Positions 1 to 9,028 of a DNA stretch of 11,333 bases are shown piece after piece. Origin of the DNA: Candidatus Aminicenantota bacterium. Its GTDB lineage: Bacteria; Acidobacteriota; Aminicenantia; Aminicenantales; Saccharicenantaceae. Each line of letters begins with the position of its first letter. The first letter of the stretch is position 1. A program made the position numbers and the translations under genes. The notes under the pieces are model-generated. The model worked only from the letters and a program-made list of their open reading frames with translations. It was not told the origin of the DNA and did not search any database. The stretch lies in contig JAPKZE010000338.1 of the NCBI GenBank assembly GCA_026393955.1, positions 1 to 11,333 on the forward strand. Direction: 5' to 3'.

Positions 1-1
1 C

Positions 2-1000
2 CGGAACCACGCCGTTCTCGACGGCTGGGCCAAGGAGGACGCCCGCTACGTCGTCAGCTTGGCCACCGAAGGCCAGCTCGGGCTGACGGCGAACGCCCGC
101 AGCCTCGAGCTCCTCATCCGCCGCTTCGCCGCCAAGGGCCTGGCCGAGGTGAGAGCGATCGGCGCCCGGCTCTACGAGCTGGCCACCGAAGTCGCGCCGT
201 CCATCATCCTCTTCACCGACCCGAGCCCCTTCGATGTCGAGACGTATCCGGACCTGGCCGCGGCCGCGGCCGGCTGGATCGCGTCGCCCGGCCGGGCCCT
301 CCGGCGCCGGGGCGCGCCGAAGAGCGTCGCCCTGGCCGCCGCGCCGGAGGACGGCGACGGCCGCATCATCGCCGCCCTGCTTCACACGGTCACGGGGCTC
401 TCTTATAAGGAATGCCTGAAGAGGGCCGAAGCCGCCCCGCCCGCGATCCGCAAGGATCTCGTCCGCCGGGCGCTCGGCCGGATGGAGTTCTACGACTTCC
501 CGCCCCGGGAATTCGAGCACGCCGACCTCGTCTACGACCTCGTCCTGTCGGCCTCGGCGTTCGCCCAGCTCAAGCGGCACCGGATGGCCACGCTGACCTG
601 GCCGCGCTACGATCCTGCGCTCGGGGTCACCGTGCCGCCGTCCGTCCGCGAGGCCGGGGCGGAGAGGGAGTTCCTGTCGGTCATCGAGCGGACCGACGAG
701 ACCCATGCCCGCCTCGAAAAGGCCGTCGGTCCGGCGGCCGACTACATCCTGACCAACGCCCACCGGCGTCGGGCCCTGCTCAAGATCAACGTCCGGGAGC
801 TCTTCCACATCTCGCGGCTGCGCCAGGACGCCACGGCCCAATGGGAGATCCGCGAGATCGCGGCGGAGATGTCGAGGCTGGCCGCGAAAGTCATGCCCCT
901 GTCGTGTCTTCTTCTGGGCGGCAAGGACGCCTACCCGCGGCTCTACGCCCGGGTCTTCGGCCGGCCGCCGGAGATGGCCCCGCCCAAGATCTTCAAGTGA
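2..1000 (+). CDS. Tandem ThyX-like protein (FAD-dependent thymidylate synthase family), 3' part
   Basis: The frame is open from base 2, so the gene starts outside the window; the in-frame TTG at 59 is internal because conserved sequence (EDARYVVSLATEGQLGLTAN) runs across it. Residues are counted from base 2. Residues 13-80 resemble the C-terminal end of a first ThyX domain, with NARSLE at 31-36, but the usual AQxEIR is only LAEVRAI. A second ThyX-like domain covers about 115-300: REFEHADLVYDLV, then RHRMATLTWPRY (RHR at 192-194), then NVRELFH (263-269) and AQWEIRE (279-285). Canonical ThyX converts dUMP to dTMP with methylene-tetrahydrofolate, NADPH and FAD. Its RHR-x7-S motif is altered here: the segment is about two residues short and has no serine at the expected place. 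Family membership is fairly secure, but catalytic activity is not. The gene converges on the minus-strand membrane gene, with an 8-base overlap of the stops. Confidence 0.8.
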   Translation, partial: RNHAVLDGWAKEDARYVVSLATEGQLGLTANARSLELLIRRFAAKGLAEVRAIGARLYELATEVAPSIILFTDPSPFDVETYPDLAAAAAGWIASPGRALRRRGAPKSVALAAAPEDGDGRIIAALLHTVTGLSYKECLKRAEAAPPAIRKDLVRRALGRMEFYDFPPREFEHADLVYDLVLSASAFAQLKRHRMATLTWPRYDPALGVTVPPSVREAGAEREFLSVIERTDETHARLEKAVGPAADYILTNAHRRRALLKINVRELFHISRLRQDATAQWEIREIAAEMSRLAAKVMPLSCLLLGGKDAYPRLYARVFGRPPEMAPPKIFK

Positions 1001-1952
1001 CGGTCCGCTCCGGCCGGCCGCGGAGCGCGAACAGGGCCGCCAGCAACGCGACCATGGTTCCCGCGCCCCGGGCCGCGTCGACCGGCGAGAGGCCGTGCCA
1101 GAGCACGGACCGGGCGACATCGACCGCGTGGAACGACAGGACGCTGACGAACGACACCGACAGATAGGCCGCCAGCCCGATCCCGGCCCACCACAGCGGG
1201 CGATGGGAGCCCGGCCGGCGAATCGCCCTTATAAAGAGGAGGAAGAGCCCGAGCGCGGCCGCGGCCGTCGCGGCCATGACCGTTTTCTGGAACGGCCGCC
1301 GGAGCTCGTAGATCCCCCGCTCCTCCGCCAGGCGCCGTCCCCAAGCGGCAACGTGGCCGGCCACGCCGGACAGCTCGGCCACCGCGCTTGCGGCCAGCAG
1401 GACCGCGAACGCCAGCCAAACGGCTCGCTCGCCCGGATCCCCGGGACGTCCCGTCCTGAGCCGCCCCGCTTTGACCGCACAGAGAGCGGCCGCCGCGAGC
1501 AGGAGCGCGCCCAGCGCGGGATGGACCCACACCGAAGGCCGGCCCGGCGGGCGCGCGGTCTTGGCCTTCTCCCGGTTCCTTTCCGCCTCGGCGGCGGTCG
1601 GGTAACGGTAGGTCGGCGTCTTCCGGAGTCCGGGATCGCCGGCCGGCGGGGCATCCTTGATATAGGGCATGTACTTCGTTGTGGCCGCCCGCGTCCCGTC
1701 CTCCCACCGGCCGGTCGGGCTGAGAAAGACGAGGCCGAAAGCGAAGGCCGTGTCCTCGCGTTCGGGGACGGTGAAAACGAACGAGAACGTCTCGCCGCCG
1801 ACGGCCGGTCGCGAAGGCCCCGAGGAGGCCAGGAAGCCCCAGCCCTTACGGGCGGCGTTGGCCCGGTGCAGGCTGCAGTTGATCATGGCCGGCTCGACGG
1901 ACCTCCCGAGCGTGACCCGGATCTCGATCGTCCGGCCGACGACGGCGGTCAT
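993..1952 (-). CDS. Unrecognised membrane protein, last gene of the pur operon
   Basis: I do not recognise a family. From the ATG at 1952 the protein has 319 residues. About the first 110 look like a beta-rich extracytoplasmic domain (VGRTIEIRVTL near the start, FSFVFTVP near residue 57). A charged stretch (AEAERNREKAK) follows, then about five hydrophobic segments near residues 141-165, 180-205, 222-243, 252-275 and 295-312. A conserved-looking loop, FHAVDVARSVLWHG, lies before the last segment. The ATG at 1952 has a fair ribosome site (GAGG, 5-base gap). However, the same frame stays open upstream to the purN stop and encodes a convincing signal sequence (TRRAAAVAALVLVFAATWAA) with no ATG, GTG or TTG, so the true start may be near 2060. 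It probably shares the pur transcript, but nothing in the protein indicates a purine role. Confidence 0.6.
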   Translation of the reverse strand: MTAVVGRTIEIRVTLGRSVEPAMINCSLHRANAARKGWGFLASSGPSRPAVGGETFSFVFTVPEREDTAFAFGLVFLSPTGRWEDGTRAATTKYMPYIKDAPPAGDPGLRKTPTYRYPTAAEAERNREKAKTARPPGRPSVWVHPALGALLLAAAALCAVKAGRLRTGRPGDPGERAVWLAFAVLLAASAVAELSGVAGHVAAWGRRLAEERGIYELRRPFQKTVMAATAAAALGLFLLFIRAIRRPGSHRPLWWAGIGLAAYLSVSFVSVLSFHAVDVARSVLWHGLSPVDAARGAGTMVALLAALFALRGRPERTVT

Positions 1953-2061
1953 GGGGGCCTCGACGGCGAGCCAGCCGGGGCGGTCGTCCGTCAGGCTGAG
2001 AGCGGCCCACGTCGCGGCGAAAACGAGGACGAGGGCGGCAACGGCGGCGGCGCGGCGCGTG

Positions 2062-2709
2062 TCAGGCCCCCGGTTCGAGGATGAAGACGCGCCGGCCCCG
2101 GACCTCGATCCGCCCCTCGAAGTAGAGGCGGACGGCCTCCGGGTAGATCTTGTGCTCCTCGACGAGAATGCGGGCTGCGAGCGTGTCCTCCGTGTCGTCC
2201 GGACGGACCGGGACGGCGGCCTGGAGGATGATCGGGCCCATGTCCACCTCCGCGGCCACGAAGTGAACGGTGCAGCCCGAGAAGCGGACGCCCCAGTCGA
2301 TGGCCTTCTGTTGGACGTGGAGACCCGGGAACGAGGGCAGGAGGGCCGGGTGGATATTGACGATGCGATATTTAAAGGCGTCGCAGAGCCCGGGGGTCAG
2401 GACCCGCATGTAGCCCGCCAGGACGATCAGGTCGACCCGCCGCTTTTCGACCTCGCCGACGCCGGCCCGGTCGTAATCTTCGCGCGAAGCGAAAAGCTTG
2501 GGATCGAGGAAGACCGTTTCGAGGCCCCACTCCCGGGCCTTGAGCAAGCCCGGGGCGTCGGCCTTGTTGCTCAGGACGAGGGCGATCTCGCCGTCGATGG
2601 CGCCCCGCTCGACGGCCTCTCGGATGGCCGTGAAGTTCGAGCCCCGGCCGGAGAGGAAGACGGCGATGCGCCCCTTCCTGCGGGGACTGCGGAAGACGAC
2701 CTCGTCCAT
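2062..2709 (-). CDS. purN: Phosphoribosylglycinamide formyltransferase (GAR transformylase)
   Basis: PurN transfers a formyl group from 10-formyltetrahydrofolate to GAR, giving FGAR, in the third step of de novo purine synthesis in the cytosol. The 215-residue product has normal family length. It shows the phosphate-binding SGRGSNF loop (residues 20-26), LAGYMRVL (97-104), and the catalytic motif NIHPALLPSFPG from residue 118, which carries the family Asn and His (118 and 120). The catalytic Asp is in EVDMGPII (Asp156). The ATG at 2709 follows a strong AGGAGG ribosome site that overlaps the purL TAG stop, so translation of the two genes is probably coupled. The next gene downstream is the membrane protein. 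Its product FGAR is the substrate of the PurS/PurQ/PurL enzyme encoded just upstream. Confidence 0.97.
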   Translation of the reverse strand: MDEVVFRSPRRKGRIAVFLSGRGSNFTAIREAVERGAIDGEIALVLSNKADAPGLLKAREWGLETVFLDPKLFASREDYDRAGVGEVEKRRVDLIVLAGYMRVLTPGLCDAFKYRIVNIHPALLPSFPGLHVQQKAIDWGVRFSGCTVHFVAAEVDMGPIILQAAVPVRPDDTEDTLAARILVEEHKIYPEAVRLYFEGRIEVRGRRVFILEPGA

Positions 2710-2717
2710 GATCCCTC

Positions 2718-4917
<2,200 letters not shown>

Positions 4918-4928
<11 letters not shown>

Positions 4929-5661
4929 GGCGGGCCTTCTTCCCTGCGGCCGGCCGCCCGGCCGGCGTGCGTTTTTCGAGACTGAGGATGAGGGATTCGA
5001 AGATCGTCCGGCCGTCCTCGCTCCCGAGCAGGGCCTCCGAGGCCCGTTCCGGGTGGGGCATCAGGCCGAGGACGTTGCCGGCCGCGTTGCGGATGCCGGC
5101 GATACTGTCCAGGGAGCCGTTGACGTTGGCCTCCGGCGTGACGTTCCCGTCGGCGTCGCAGTAGCGGAAGACGACCTGGCCGTTCGTCTCCAGGTCCCGG
5201 AGCACCCGGGGCGGGGCGAAGTAGTTGCCGTCGAAGTGGGCGATGGGCACGCGCAGGATCTGGCCCTTCCGGGCCGCCCGGGTGAAGTCCGTCCGGGCGT
5301 TCTCGACCCGGATGTGGACGTGCTGGCAGAGGAACTTGAGGTTCTTGTTGCGGAGCATGGCGCCCGGCAGAAGGCCGAGCTCGAGGAGGATCTGGAAGCC
5401 GTTGCAGATGCCGAGCAGGCGTCCGCCCCGGCGGGCGAAGGCCTTGACCTCCTGCATGAGCGGCGAGAAGCGGGCGATGGCCCCGGACCGGAGATAGTCG
5501 CCGTAGGAGAAGCCGCCGGGCAGGACGACGCAATCGACGCCCTGGAGGTCGTGGTCCTTGTGCCAGAGCATGACGGTCGGCCGCTTCATGACGTCGCGGA
5601 GCACGTGGAAGGTGTCGAAGTCGCAGTTGGAGCCGGGGAATTGGACGACGCCGAACTTCAT
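4918..5661 (-). CDS. purQ: Phosphoribosylformylglycinamidine synthase, glutaminase subunit
   Basis: PurQ is the class I glutamine amidotransferase subunit that hydrolyses glutamine and passes ammonia to PurL. The nucleophilic Cys sits in LGICNGFQ, and the His and Glu of the triad are in GLMPHPERASE. The glycine-rich LPGGFSYGDYLRSG segment is also typical. Two ATGs two codons apart are possible, at 5667 and 5661. I chose 5661 (247 residues, MKFGVVQFPGSN) because the GAGGGG ribosome site at 5669-5674 is 7 bases from it but only 1 base from the 5667 ATG. The 3' end, after the family core, is a basic and proline/alanine-rich tail that overlaps the purL start. The gene follows purS by 11 bases or less. 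Confidence 0.96.
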
Positions 5662-5668
5662 GGCCATG

Positions 5669-5674
5669 CCCCTC
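5669..5674 (-). promoter_or_regulatory. Ribosome binding site of purQ
   Basis: GAGGGG on the minus strand overlaps the purS TGA stop (5673-5675). Its 7-base distance to the ATG at 5661 favours that start over the ATG at 5667. The overlap with the purS stop suggests coupled translation. Confidence 0.6.
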
Positions 5675-5921
5675 AGCGGCCCTTGAGGATTTCCCAGTCG
5701 AACTTCTCGATGATGGGATTGGCCAGGACCCGGCGGGCGATCTCGGGGACCAGGGCCTCGGCCTGCTTCCGGGTCGCCCCTACGAGCTCGAGCTCGAAGA
5801 CCTTGCCCTGCCGGACGTCCGTGACCGCGGCGTAGCCCATGGTGTGCAGGGCGTTCTTGACGGTCTGCCCCTGCGGGTCGAGGACGCTGTCCTTGAAGGA
5901 GACGAGGACTCTAACTTTCAT
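5673..5921 (-). CDS. purS: Phosphoribosylformylglycinamidine synthase subunit PurS
   Basis: PurS is the small structural subunit that bridges PurQ and PurL in the three-part FGAM synthase and is thought to help channel ammonia. The 82-residue product matches the family length and pattern. It begins MKVRVLVSFKDSVLDPQGQT, with VKNALHTMGY next, a strand near VFELELVG, and NPIIEKFDWEI near the end. The ATG at 5921 overlaps the purB stop by 11 bases. An AAGGG ribosome site lies about 6 bases before it, inside purB. Its presence agrees with the short PurL downstream. There is no catalytic site to inspect, since the subunit has no chemistry of its own. Confidence 0.95.
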   Translation of the reverse strand: MKVRVLVSFKDSVLDPQGQTVKNALHTMGYAAVTDVRQGKVFELELVGATRKQAEALVPEIARRVLANPIIEKFDWEILKGR

Positions 5922-7209
5922 GGAGAACCCTTTCGAAGATGTAGTCGATCTTGTCGAGATAGGGGGCCAGCGAGAAGCAGCGCTCGATGTCCTTCGGGCC
6001 GAGGACCCGGGCGACGTCCGGGTCGGCGGCGACCAGGGCGCGGAAGTCGAGGCCCTCGTTCCAGGCCTTGAGGCTGCTGCGCTGCACGACCTGGTAGGCC
6101 TCCTCGCGGACGAGGCCTTTCTTGGTCAGGGCCAGGAGGACGCTCTGGGAGAAGATGAGGCCGCGGGTGGCGTCGATGTTCGCCCGCATCCGGTCCGGAT
6201 GGACGACCCAGTTCGCGACGATGTCGGCGATGTCGGCGAGCAGGAAGTCGGTCAGGATGAACGAATCCGGGAAGACGACCCGTTCGGCCGAGGAGTGGGA
6301 GATGTCGCGCTCGTGCCAGAGCACGACGTTCTCCAGGCCGACCCCGGCGTTGGCCCGGACGAGGCGGGCCAGCCCGGAGGCCCGTTCGCAGCGGACGGGG
6401 TTCTTCTTGTGGGGCATCGACGACGAGCCCTTCTGCCCCTTGGTAAAGGGCTCTTCGAGCTCCTGGACCTCGGTCCGCTGGAGGTGCCGGATCTCCACGG
6501 CGAACTTCTCGATCGACGTGGCCAGCAGGGCCAGGGCCGACAGAACCTCGGCGTGGCGGTCGCGCTGAAGGACCTGGGTCGAGACCTTGGCCGGTCGGAG
6601 CTTGAGCTTCTTGAGGGCCATGACCTCGACCCGGGGATCGAGGTGGATGAAGGTCCCGACCGAGCCCGAGATCCGGCCGACCGAGATCGTCCCCAGGGCG
6701 TTCTCGAGGCGGCCGATGTGGCGGCCGACCTCCTCGTACCAGACGAGGAGCTTGAAGCCGAAGGTCACCGGCTCGGCGTGGATGCCGTGGGTCCGCCCGA
6801 TGCAGACCGTCATGCGGTGTTTCAGGGCCTGCCGGCGGAGCAGGCGGTGGAAGGCGCGCAGGTCGACGAGCAGCTTCTCGAGCGACTCCTTGATGAGCAG
6901 CGACAGGGCTGTGTCGACGACGTCGTAGGAGGTCAGGCCGAGGTGGATGTGGCGCGATTCCGGTCCGACCTTCTCGGCGACCGAGGTCAGAAAGGCGATG
7001 ATGTCGTGCTTGACGACCCTCTCGATGGCGTCGATCCGGTCCACGGAGAAGTCCGCCTTCTCCCGGATCGTGCGCAGGGCCGGGCGCGGGATCCTTCCCA
7101 GCCGGGCCCAGGCTTCGCAGACCGCCAGCTCGACGGCGAGCCACTTGCGGTATCTGTTCTCTTCGGTCCAAACGGCCCCCATGGCGGGGCGGGTGTAGCG
7201 TTCGATCAT
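5911..7209 (-). CDS. purB: Adenylosuccinate lyase
   Basis: PurB acts twice in purine synthesis: it splits SAICAR to AICAR plus fumarate, and adenylosuccinate to AMP plus fumarate. The 432-residue protein is the shorter, Bacillus-like form. It belongs to the fumarase/aspartase superfamily by its signature GSSSMPHKKNP (261-271), which carries the catalytic serine loop. Other active-site motifs are VVKHDIIAF (from residue 65), TSYDVVDT (93-100) and GRTHGIHAEP (138-147, His141). It is the first gene of the operon. Its ATG at 7209 lies about 24 bases after the predicted transcription start, so the leader is too short for a purine riboswitch. The ribosome site is weak (AAAGG, 11 bases away). The 3' end overlaps purS. 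Confidence 0.97.
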   Translation of the reverse strand: MIERYTRPAMGAVWTEENRYRKWLAVELAVCEAWARLGRIPRPALRTIREKADFSVDRIDAIERVVKHDIIAFLTSVAEKVGPESRHIHLGLTSYDVVDTALSLLIKESLEKLLVDLRAFHRLLRRQALKHRMTVCIGRTHGIHAEPVTFGFKLLVWYEEVGRHIGRLENALGTISVGRISGSVGTFIHLDPRVEVMALKKLKLRPAKVSTQVLQRDRHAEVLSALALLATSIEKFAVEIRHLQRTEVQELEEPFTKGQKGSSSMPHKKNPVRCERASGLARLVRANAGVGLENVVLWHERDISHSSAERVVFPDSFILTDFLLADIADIVANWVVHPDRMRANIDATRGLIFSQSVLLALTKKGLVREEAYQVVQRSSLKAWNEGLDFRALVAADPDVARVLGPKDIERCFSLAPYLDKIDYIFERVLHES

Positions 7210-7239
7210 GGCGATCCAGCCTTTCGTGAGAAGAGGCAG

Positions 7240-7269
7240 ATGATATCAGCACGGCGCCGGGGTTGTCAA
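7240..7269 (-). promoter_or_regulatory. Sigma-70-type promoter of the pur operon
   Basis: On the minus strand, a perfect TTGACA (7264-7269) is followed after 18 bases by TATCAT (7240-7245), five of six to consensus. Predicted transcription starts near 7233, about 24 bases before the purB ATG. No PurBox or riboswitch fold is evident. Confidence 0.75.
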
Positions 7270-7294
7270 CGAATCGAGCCCTCAAAGGATTTAG

Positions 7295-7300
7295 TATAAT
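7295..7300 (+). promoter_or_regulatory. Possible -10 element for the sigma-factor operon
   Basis: A perfect TATAAT lies 25 bases before the ATG at 7326. No good -35 hexamer sits 16-18 bases upstream (the sequence there is close to AATCGA), and no clear ECF-type GGAAC/GTC pair is seen. If used, it may depend on an activator or be weak. Confidence 0.4.
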
Positions 7301-7325
7301 AGGCGTCTAACGGTGTGAGGACGTG

Positions 7326-7901
7326 ATGGATGAATGCCCGGAAGCGAGTCTCGTGGACGACGCCCGGCGGGGCGGGCGGGAGGCCTTCGCCGAGCTCGTC
7401 CGGCGCCACGAGCGCCGGGTCCGCGGGATCGCCCTGCGCATGGCCGGCAATGCGGCCGACGCGGACGACCTGGCTCAGGAGGTCTTCTTGACGGCGTGGA
7501 AAGCGGTCGGCTCGTTCCGCAGCGGCTCGAGCTTCTACACGTGGCTCTACCGGATCGCCGTCAACACATCGCTGTCGTTCCTCAAGAAGAAGAGCCGGGA
7601 GGCGAACCGGGCCCCGTTCGACGAGAACCGCTCCGCCGCCGTCCCCCGAGGCGACGCCGCGCCCGGCCCGGAAAGCCGCTCGACCCTGAACGAGCTCACG
7701 GCCAGGATCGACGAGGCCGTCGCGGACTTGCCGGCCCATTTCCGGGCCTCGTTCGCCCTCGTCGTCGACCAGGGCCTCAGCCACGCCGACGCGGCCCGGG
7801 TCCTGGGGTGCTCGGAGAACACGGTGTCCTGGAGGATGCACAAGGCCCGCAAGCTCCTCCAGGCTCGCATCAAGCCGTTTCTCGAGGAGGCCCGGCCATG
7901 A
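7326..7901 (+). CDS. ECF-type RNA polymerase sigma factor
   Basis: The 191-residue protein is an extracytoplasmic-function sigma factor with only regions 2 and 4. Region 2 covers about 15-90: DADDLAQEVFLTAWKAVGSF (45-64), the core-binding and -10 recognition helices, then FYTWLYRIAVNTSLSFLKKK. Region 4 covers about 128-182, with LPAHFRASFALVVDQGLSHA and the helix-turn-helix CSENTVSWRMHKARKLL. A linker rich in Pro, Arg and Ala joins them. I prefer the ATG at 7326, since GAGG at 7317-7320 is 5 bases away; the GTG at 7323 is only 2 bases from it. The stop overlaps the anti-sigma start as ATGA. The gene order implies that it is held inactive by the next gene's product. Its target promoters cannot be read from the window. 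Confidence 0.95.
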   Translation: MDECPEASLVDDARRGGREAFAELVRRHERRVRGIALRMAGNAADADDLAQEVFLTAWKAVGSFRSGSSFYTWLYRIAVNTSLSFLKKKSREANRAPFDENRSAAVPRGDAAPGPESRSTLNELTARIDEAVADLPAHFRASFALVVDQGLSHADAARVLGCSENTVSWRMHKARKLLQARIKPFLEEARP

Positions 7902-8500
7902 GATGCCAGACGGCCCGGAAACGGATCTCGGACGAGCTCGACGGGGCGCTCCCGTCCGGCGGGGGAGTCCGGCTCGAAGCCCATCTGCGGACCTGCCGGG
8001 CCTGCCGGGTCTATCGGGAGGACCTGGAGCGGATCCAGGCGGGGACCGGGCTGCCGGAGGCGCCGGCCGGGTTCTGGACGGCCTTCGAAAGGGAGCTGGA
8101 AGCCAAGCTGTCCGCCGAGGAAGCCGGCCGGAAGCGCGTCGAAGTCCCGTTCGCCGCCGGGCGGCGCTGGGCTTGGGCCGCCGCGGCCGCCCTGGTCCTG
8201 GCGGGCGTCTCCCTCTGGCTGGCTCTGCCGCGTCCGGGCCCGGCCATGACCGAAGCCTGGGTCGCCGCCGACGATATTTTGGATCCGATCGTCCGGGCCG
8301 TCGAGTCCGATCCGGAGCTGGCCGGCCTGATCGACCGGGAGCTCCAGGCCTCGATCGAGGCGATGTCCCCGGTCGGGGAGGCGGAGGCGGCCGGACTGAC
8401 CGCGGCCGATCCGCTGTTCTGGGAAAGCCTGAGCGACGACGAGCTTCGGGCCGTCGTTGCGGCCCTGGAAAAGGAATCCGGACTTGGAGGTCCGCAATGA
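7898..8500 (+). CDS. Membrane-anchored zinc-finger anti-sigma factor
   Basis: This 200-residue protein has the layout of a ZAS anti-sigma factor. The cytoplasmic N-terminus carries Cys3 and the HLRTCRAC motif (His29, Cys33, Cys36), the Hx3Cx2C pattern that binds the partner sigma factor. One membrane segment lies at about 91-110 (WAWAAAAALVLAGVSLWLAL). About 90 residues outside the membrane follow, rich in acidic residues and probably helical (SDDELRAVVAALEKE near the end); I do not recognise this outer domain. A GGAGG site lies 7 bases before the ATG, within the sigma gene. The start and stop both overlap neighbours by 4 bases (ATGA), so the sigma factor, anti-sigma factor and following exported protein are translationally linked. 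The signal that releases the sigma factor is unknown. Confidence 0.88.
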   Translation: MRCQTARKRISDELDGALPSGGGVRLEAHLRTCRACRVYREDLERIQAGTGLPEAPAGFWTAFERELEAKLSAEEAGRKRVEVPFAAGRRWAWAAAAALVLAGVSLWLALPRPGPAMTEAWVAADDILDPIVRAVESDPELAGLIDRELQASIEAMSPVGEAEAAGLTAADPLFWESLSDDELRAVVAALEKESGLGGPQ

Positions 8501-8991
8501 CGACGAAACGCCTTATCCTCATCGCCCTGATGCTGTCCCTGGTCGCGGCCGTCTCCTCGGCCGCCCCTGGCCCCCAGACGGGAGACCCCCAGTCGCGAGC
8601 CCGGCTCCGGGAGCGGATCAGCGATCTGTATCTCCTCAGGCTGACCGGAGCCCTCGAGCTCACGGAGGAGCAGACGGCCAAGCTCTATCCGGTCCTGACC
8701 AGGACCGAGAAGGAGAAGGCCGCCCTGCAGCGCGACATGGGGCTCGACCTCCGGAACCTCCGGGCGGAGCTGGCCAAGACGCCCCCGGGGGAGAAGGAGG
8801 TCCTCGGTCTCGTCGACAGGATCAGGCAGGCCCGCCGGGCCATCCGGGAGAGGGATGAAGAGGTCGAGGCCACTCTGGACCGCGTCCTGACCCCGGTCCA
8901 GAAGGGCCGATATATCCTCTTCACCGTTGATTTCCTGAGGAACGTCGGGGAGAACCTGGGGCGGGTCCGGCGGGGACCCGGGATTTATTAG
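8497..8991 (+). CDS. Exported Spy/CpxP-like LTxxQ-motif protein
   Basis: The 164-residue product starts with a clear signal peptide (MTTKRLILIALMLSLVAAVS, with a likely cleavage after SSA near residue 22). The mature part is highly charged and helical. It contains two LTxxQ motifs, LTEEQ at 55-59 and LTPVQ at 131-135, which mark the Spy/CpxP/ZraP group of periplasmic chaperone or metal-sensing proteins. A conserved-looking segment, GRYILFTVDFLRNV, follows the second motif. Its ATG overlaps the anti-sigma stop, and GGAGG lies 7 bases before it. By position it may sense envelope damage or metal and act on the anti-sigma factor, as CnrX does for CnrY/CnrH, or it may simply be a product of the response. 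Neither role can be chosen from sequence alone. Confidence 0.8.
   Translation: MTTKRLILIALMLSLVAAVSSAAPGPQTGDPQSRARLRERISDLYLLRLTGALELTEEQTAKLYPVLTRTEKEKAALQRDMGLDLRNLRAELAKTPPGEKEVLGLVDRIRQARRAIRERDEEVEATLDRVLTPVQKGRYILFTVDFLRNVGENLGRVRRGPGIY
8962..8980 (+). terminator. GC stem-loop at the end of the LTxxQ gene, possible weak terminator
   Basis: CGGGTCC (8962-8968) pairs with GGACCCG (8974-8980) around a 5-base loop, inside the last codons of the gene. The following ATTTATTAG is only partly T-rich, so termination strength is doubtful. Confidence 0.3.
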
Positions 8992-8999
8992 AAGACCCC

Positions 9000-9028
9000 T
9001 TGACAAGGACCTGAATTCCCTCTAGAAT
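9000..9028 (+). promoter_or_regulatory. Sigma-70-type promoter of the tRNA/rpmG/secE/nusG cluster
   Basis: A perfect TTGACA (9000-9005), a 17-base spacer and TAGAAT (9023-9028) form a near-consensus promoter only 9 bases after the LTxxQ gene stop. Predicted transcription starts near 9035, giving about 145 bases of leader before the first tRNA. Confidence 0.8.

Noticed and set aside
59..61. TTG as the start of the ThyX-like gene
   Set aside because: Conserved ThyX sequence lies upstream in the same frame, which is open to the edge of the window.
1095..2084. A plus-strand open frame opposite the membrane gene
   Set aside because: Its product is Arg/Gly/Pro-rich without domains, while the minus-strand frame gives ordered hydrophobic segments and a beta-rich domain.
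7210..7239. A purine riboswitch upstream of purB
   Set aside because: The predicted leader is only about 24 bases, far too short for the aptamer.
5839..7299. A 486-codon plus-strand open frame opposite purB
   Set aside because: Its composition is again biased, and PurB on the other strand has every active-site motif.
7263..7300. TTGTCA paired with TATAAT as a promoter for the sigma-factor operon
   Set aside because: The spacer would be 26 bases, too long for a sigma-70 promoter; TTGTCA is instead largely the complement of the pur operon -35.
7266..8681. Minus-strand open frame opposite the sigma and anti-sigma genes
   Set aside because: The product is arginine- and proline-rich noise, whereas the plus strand encodes clear sigma regions 2 and 4 and a zinc-finger motif.
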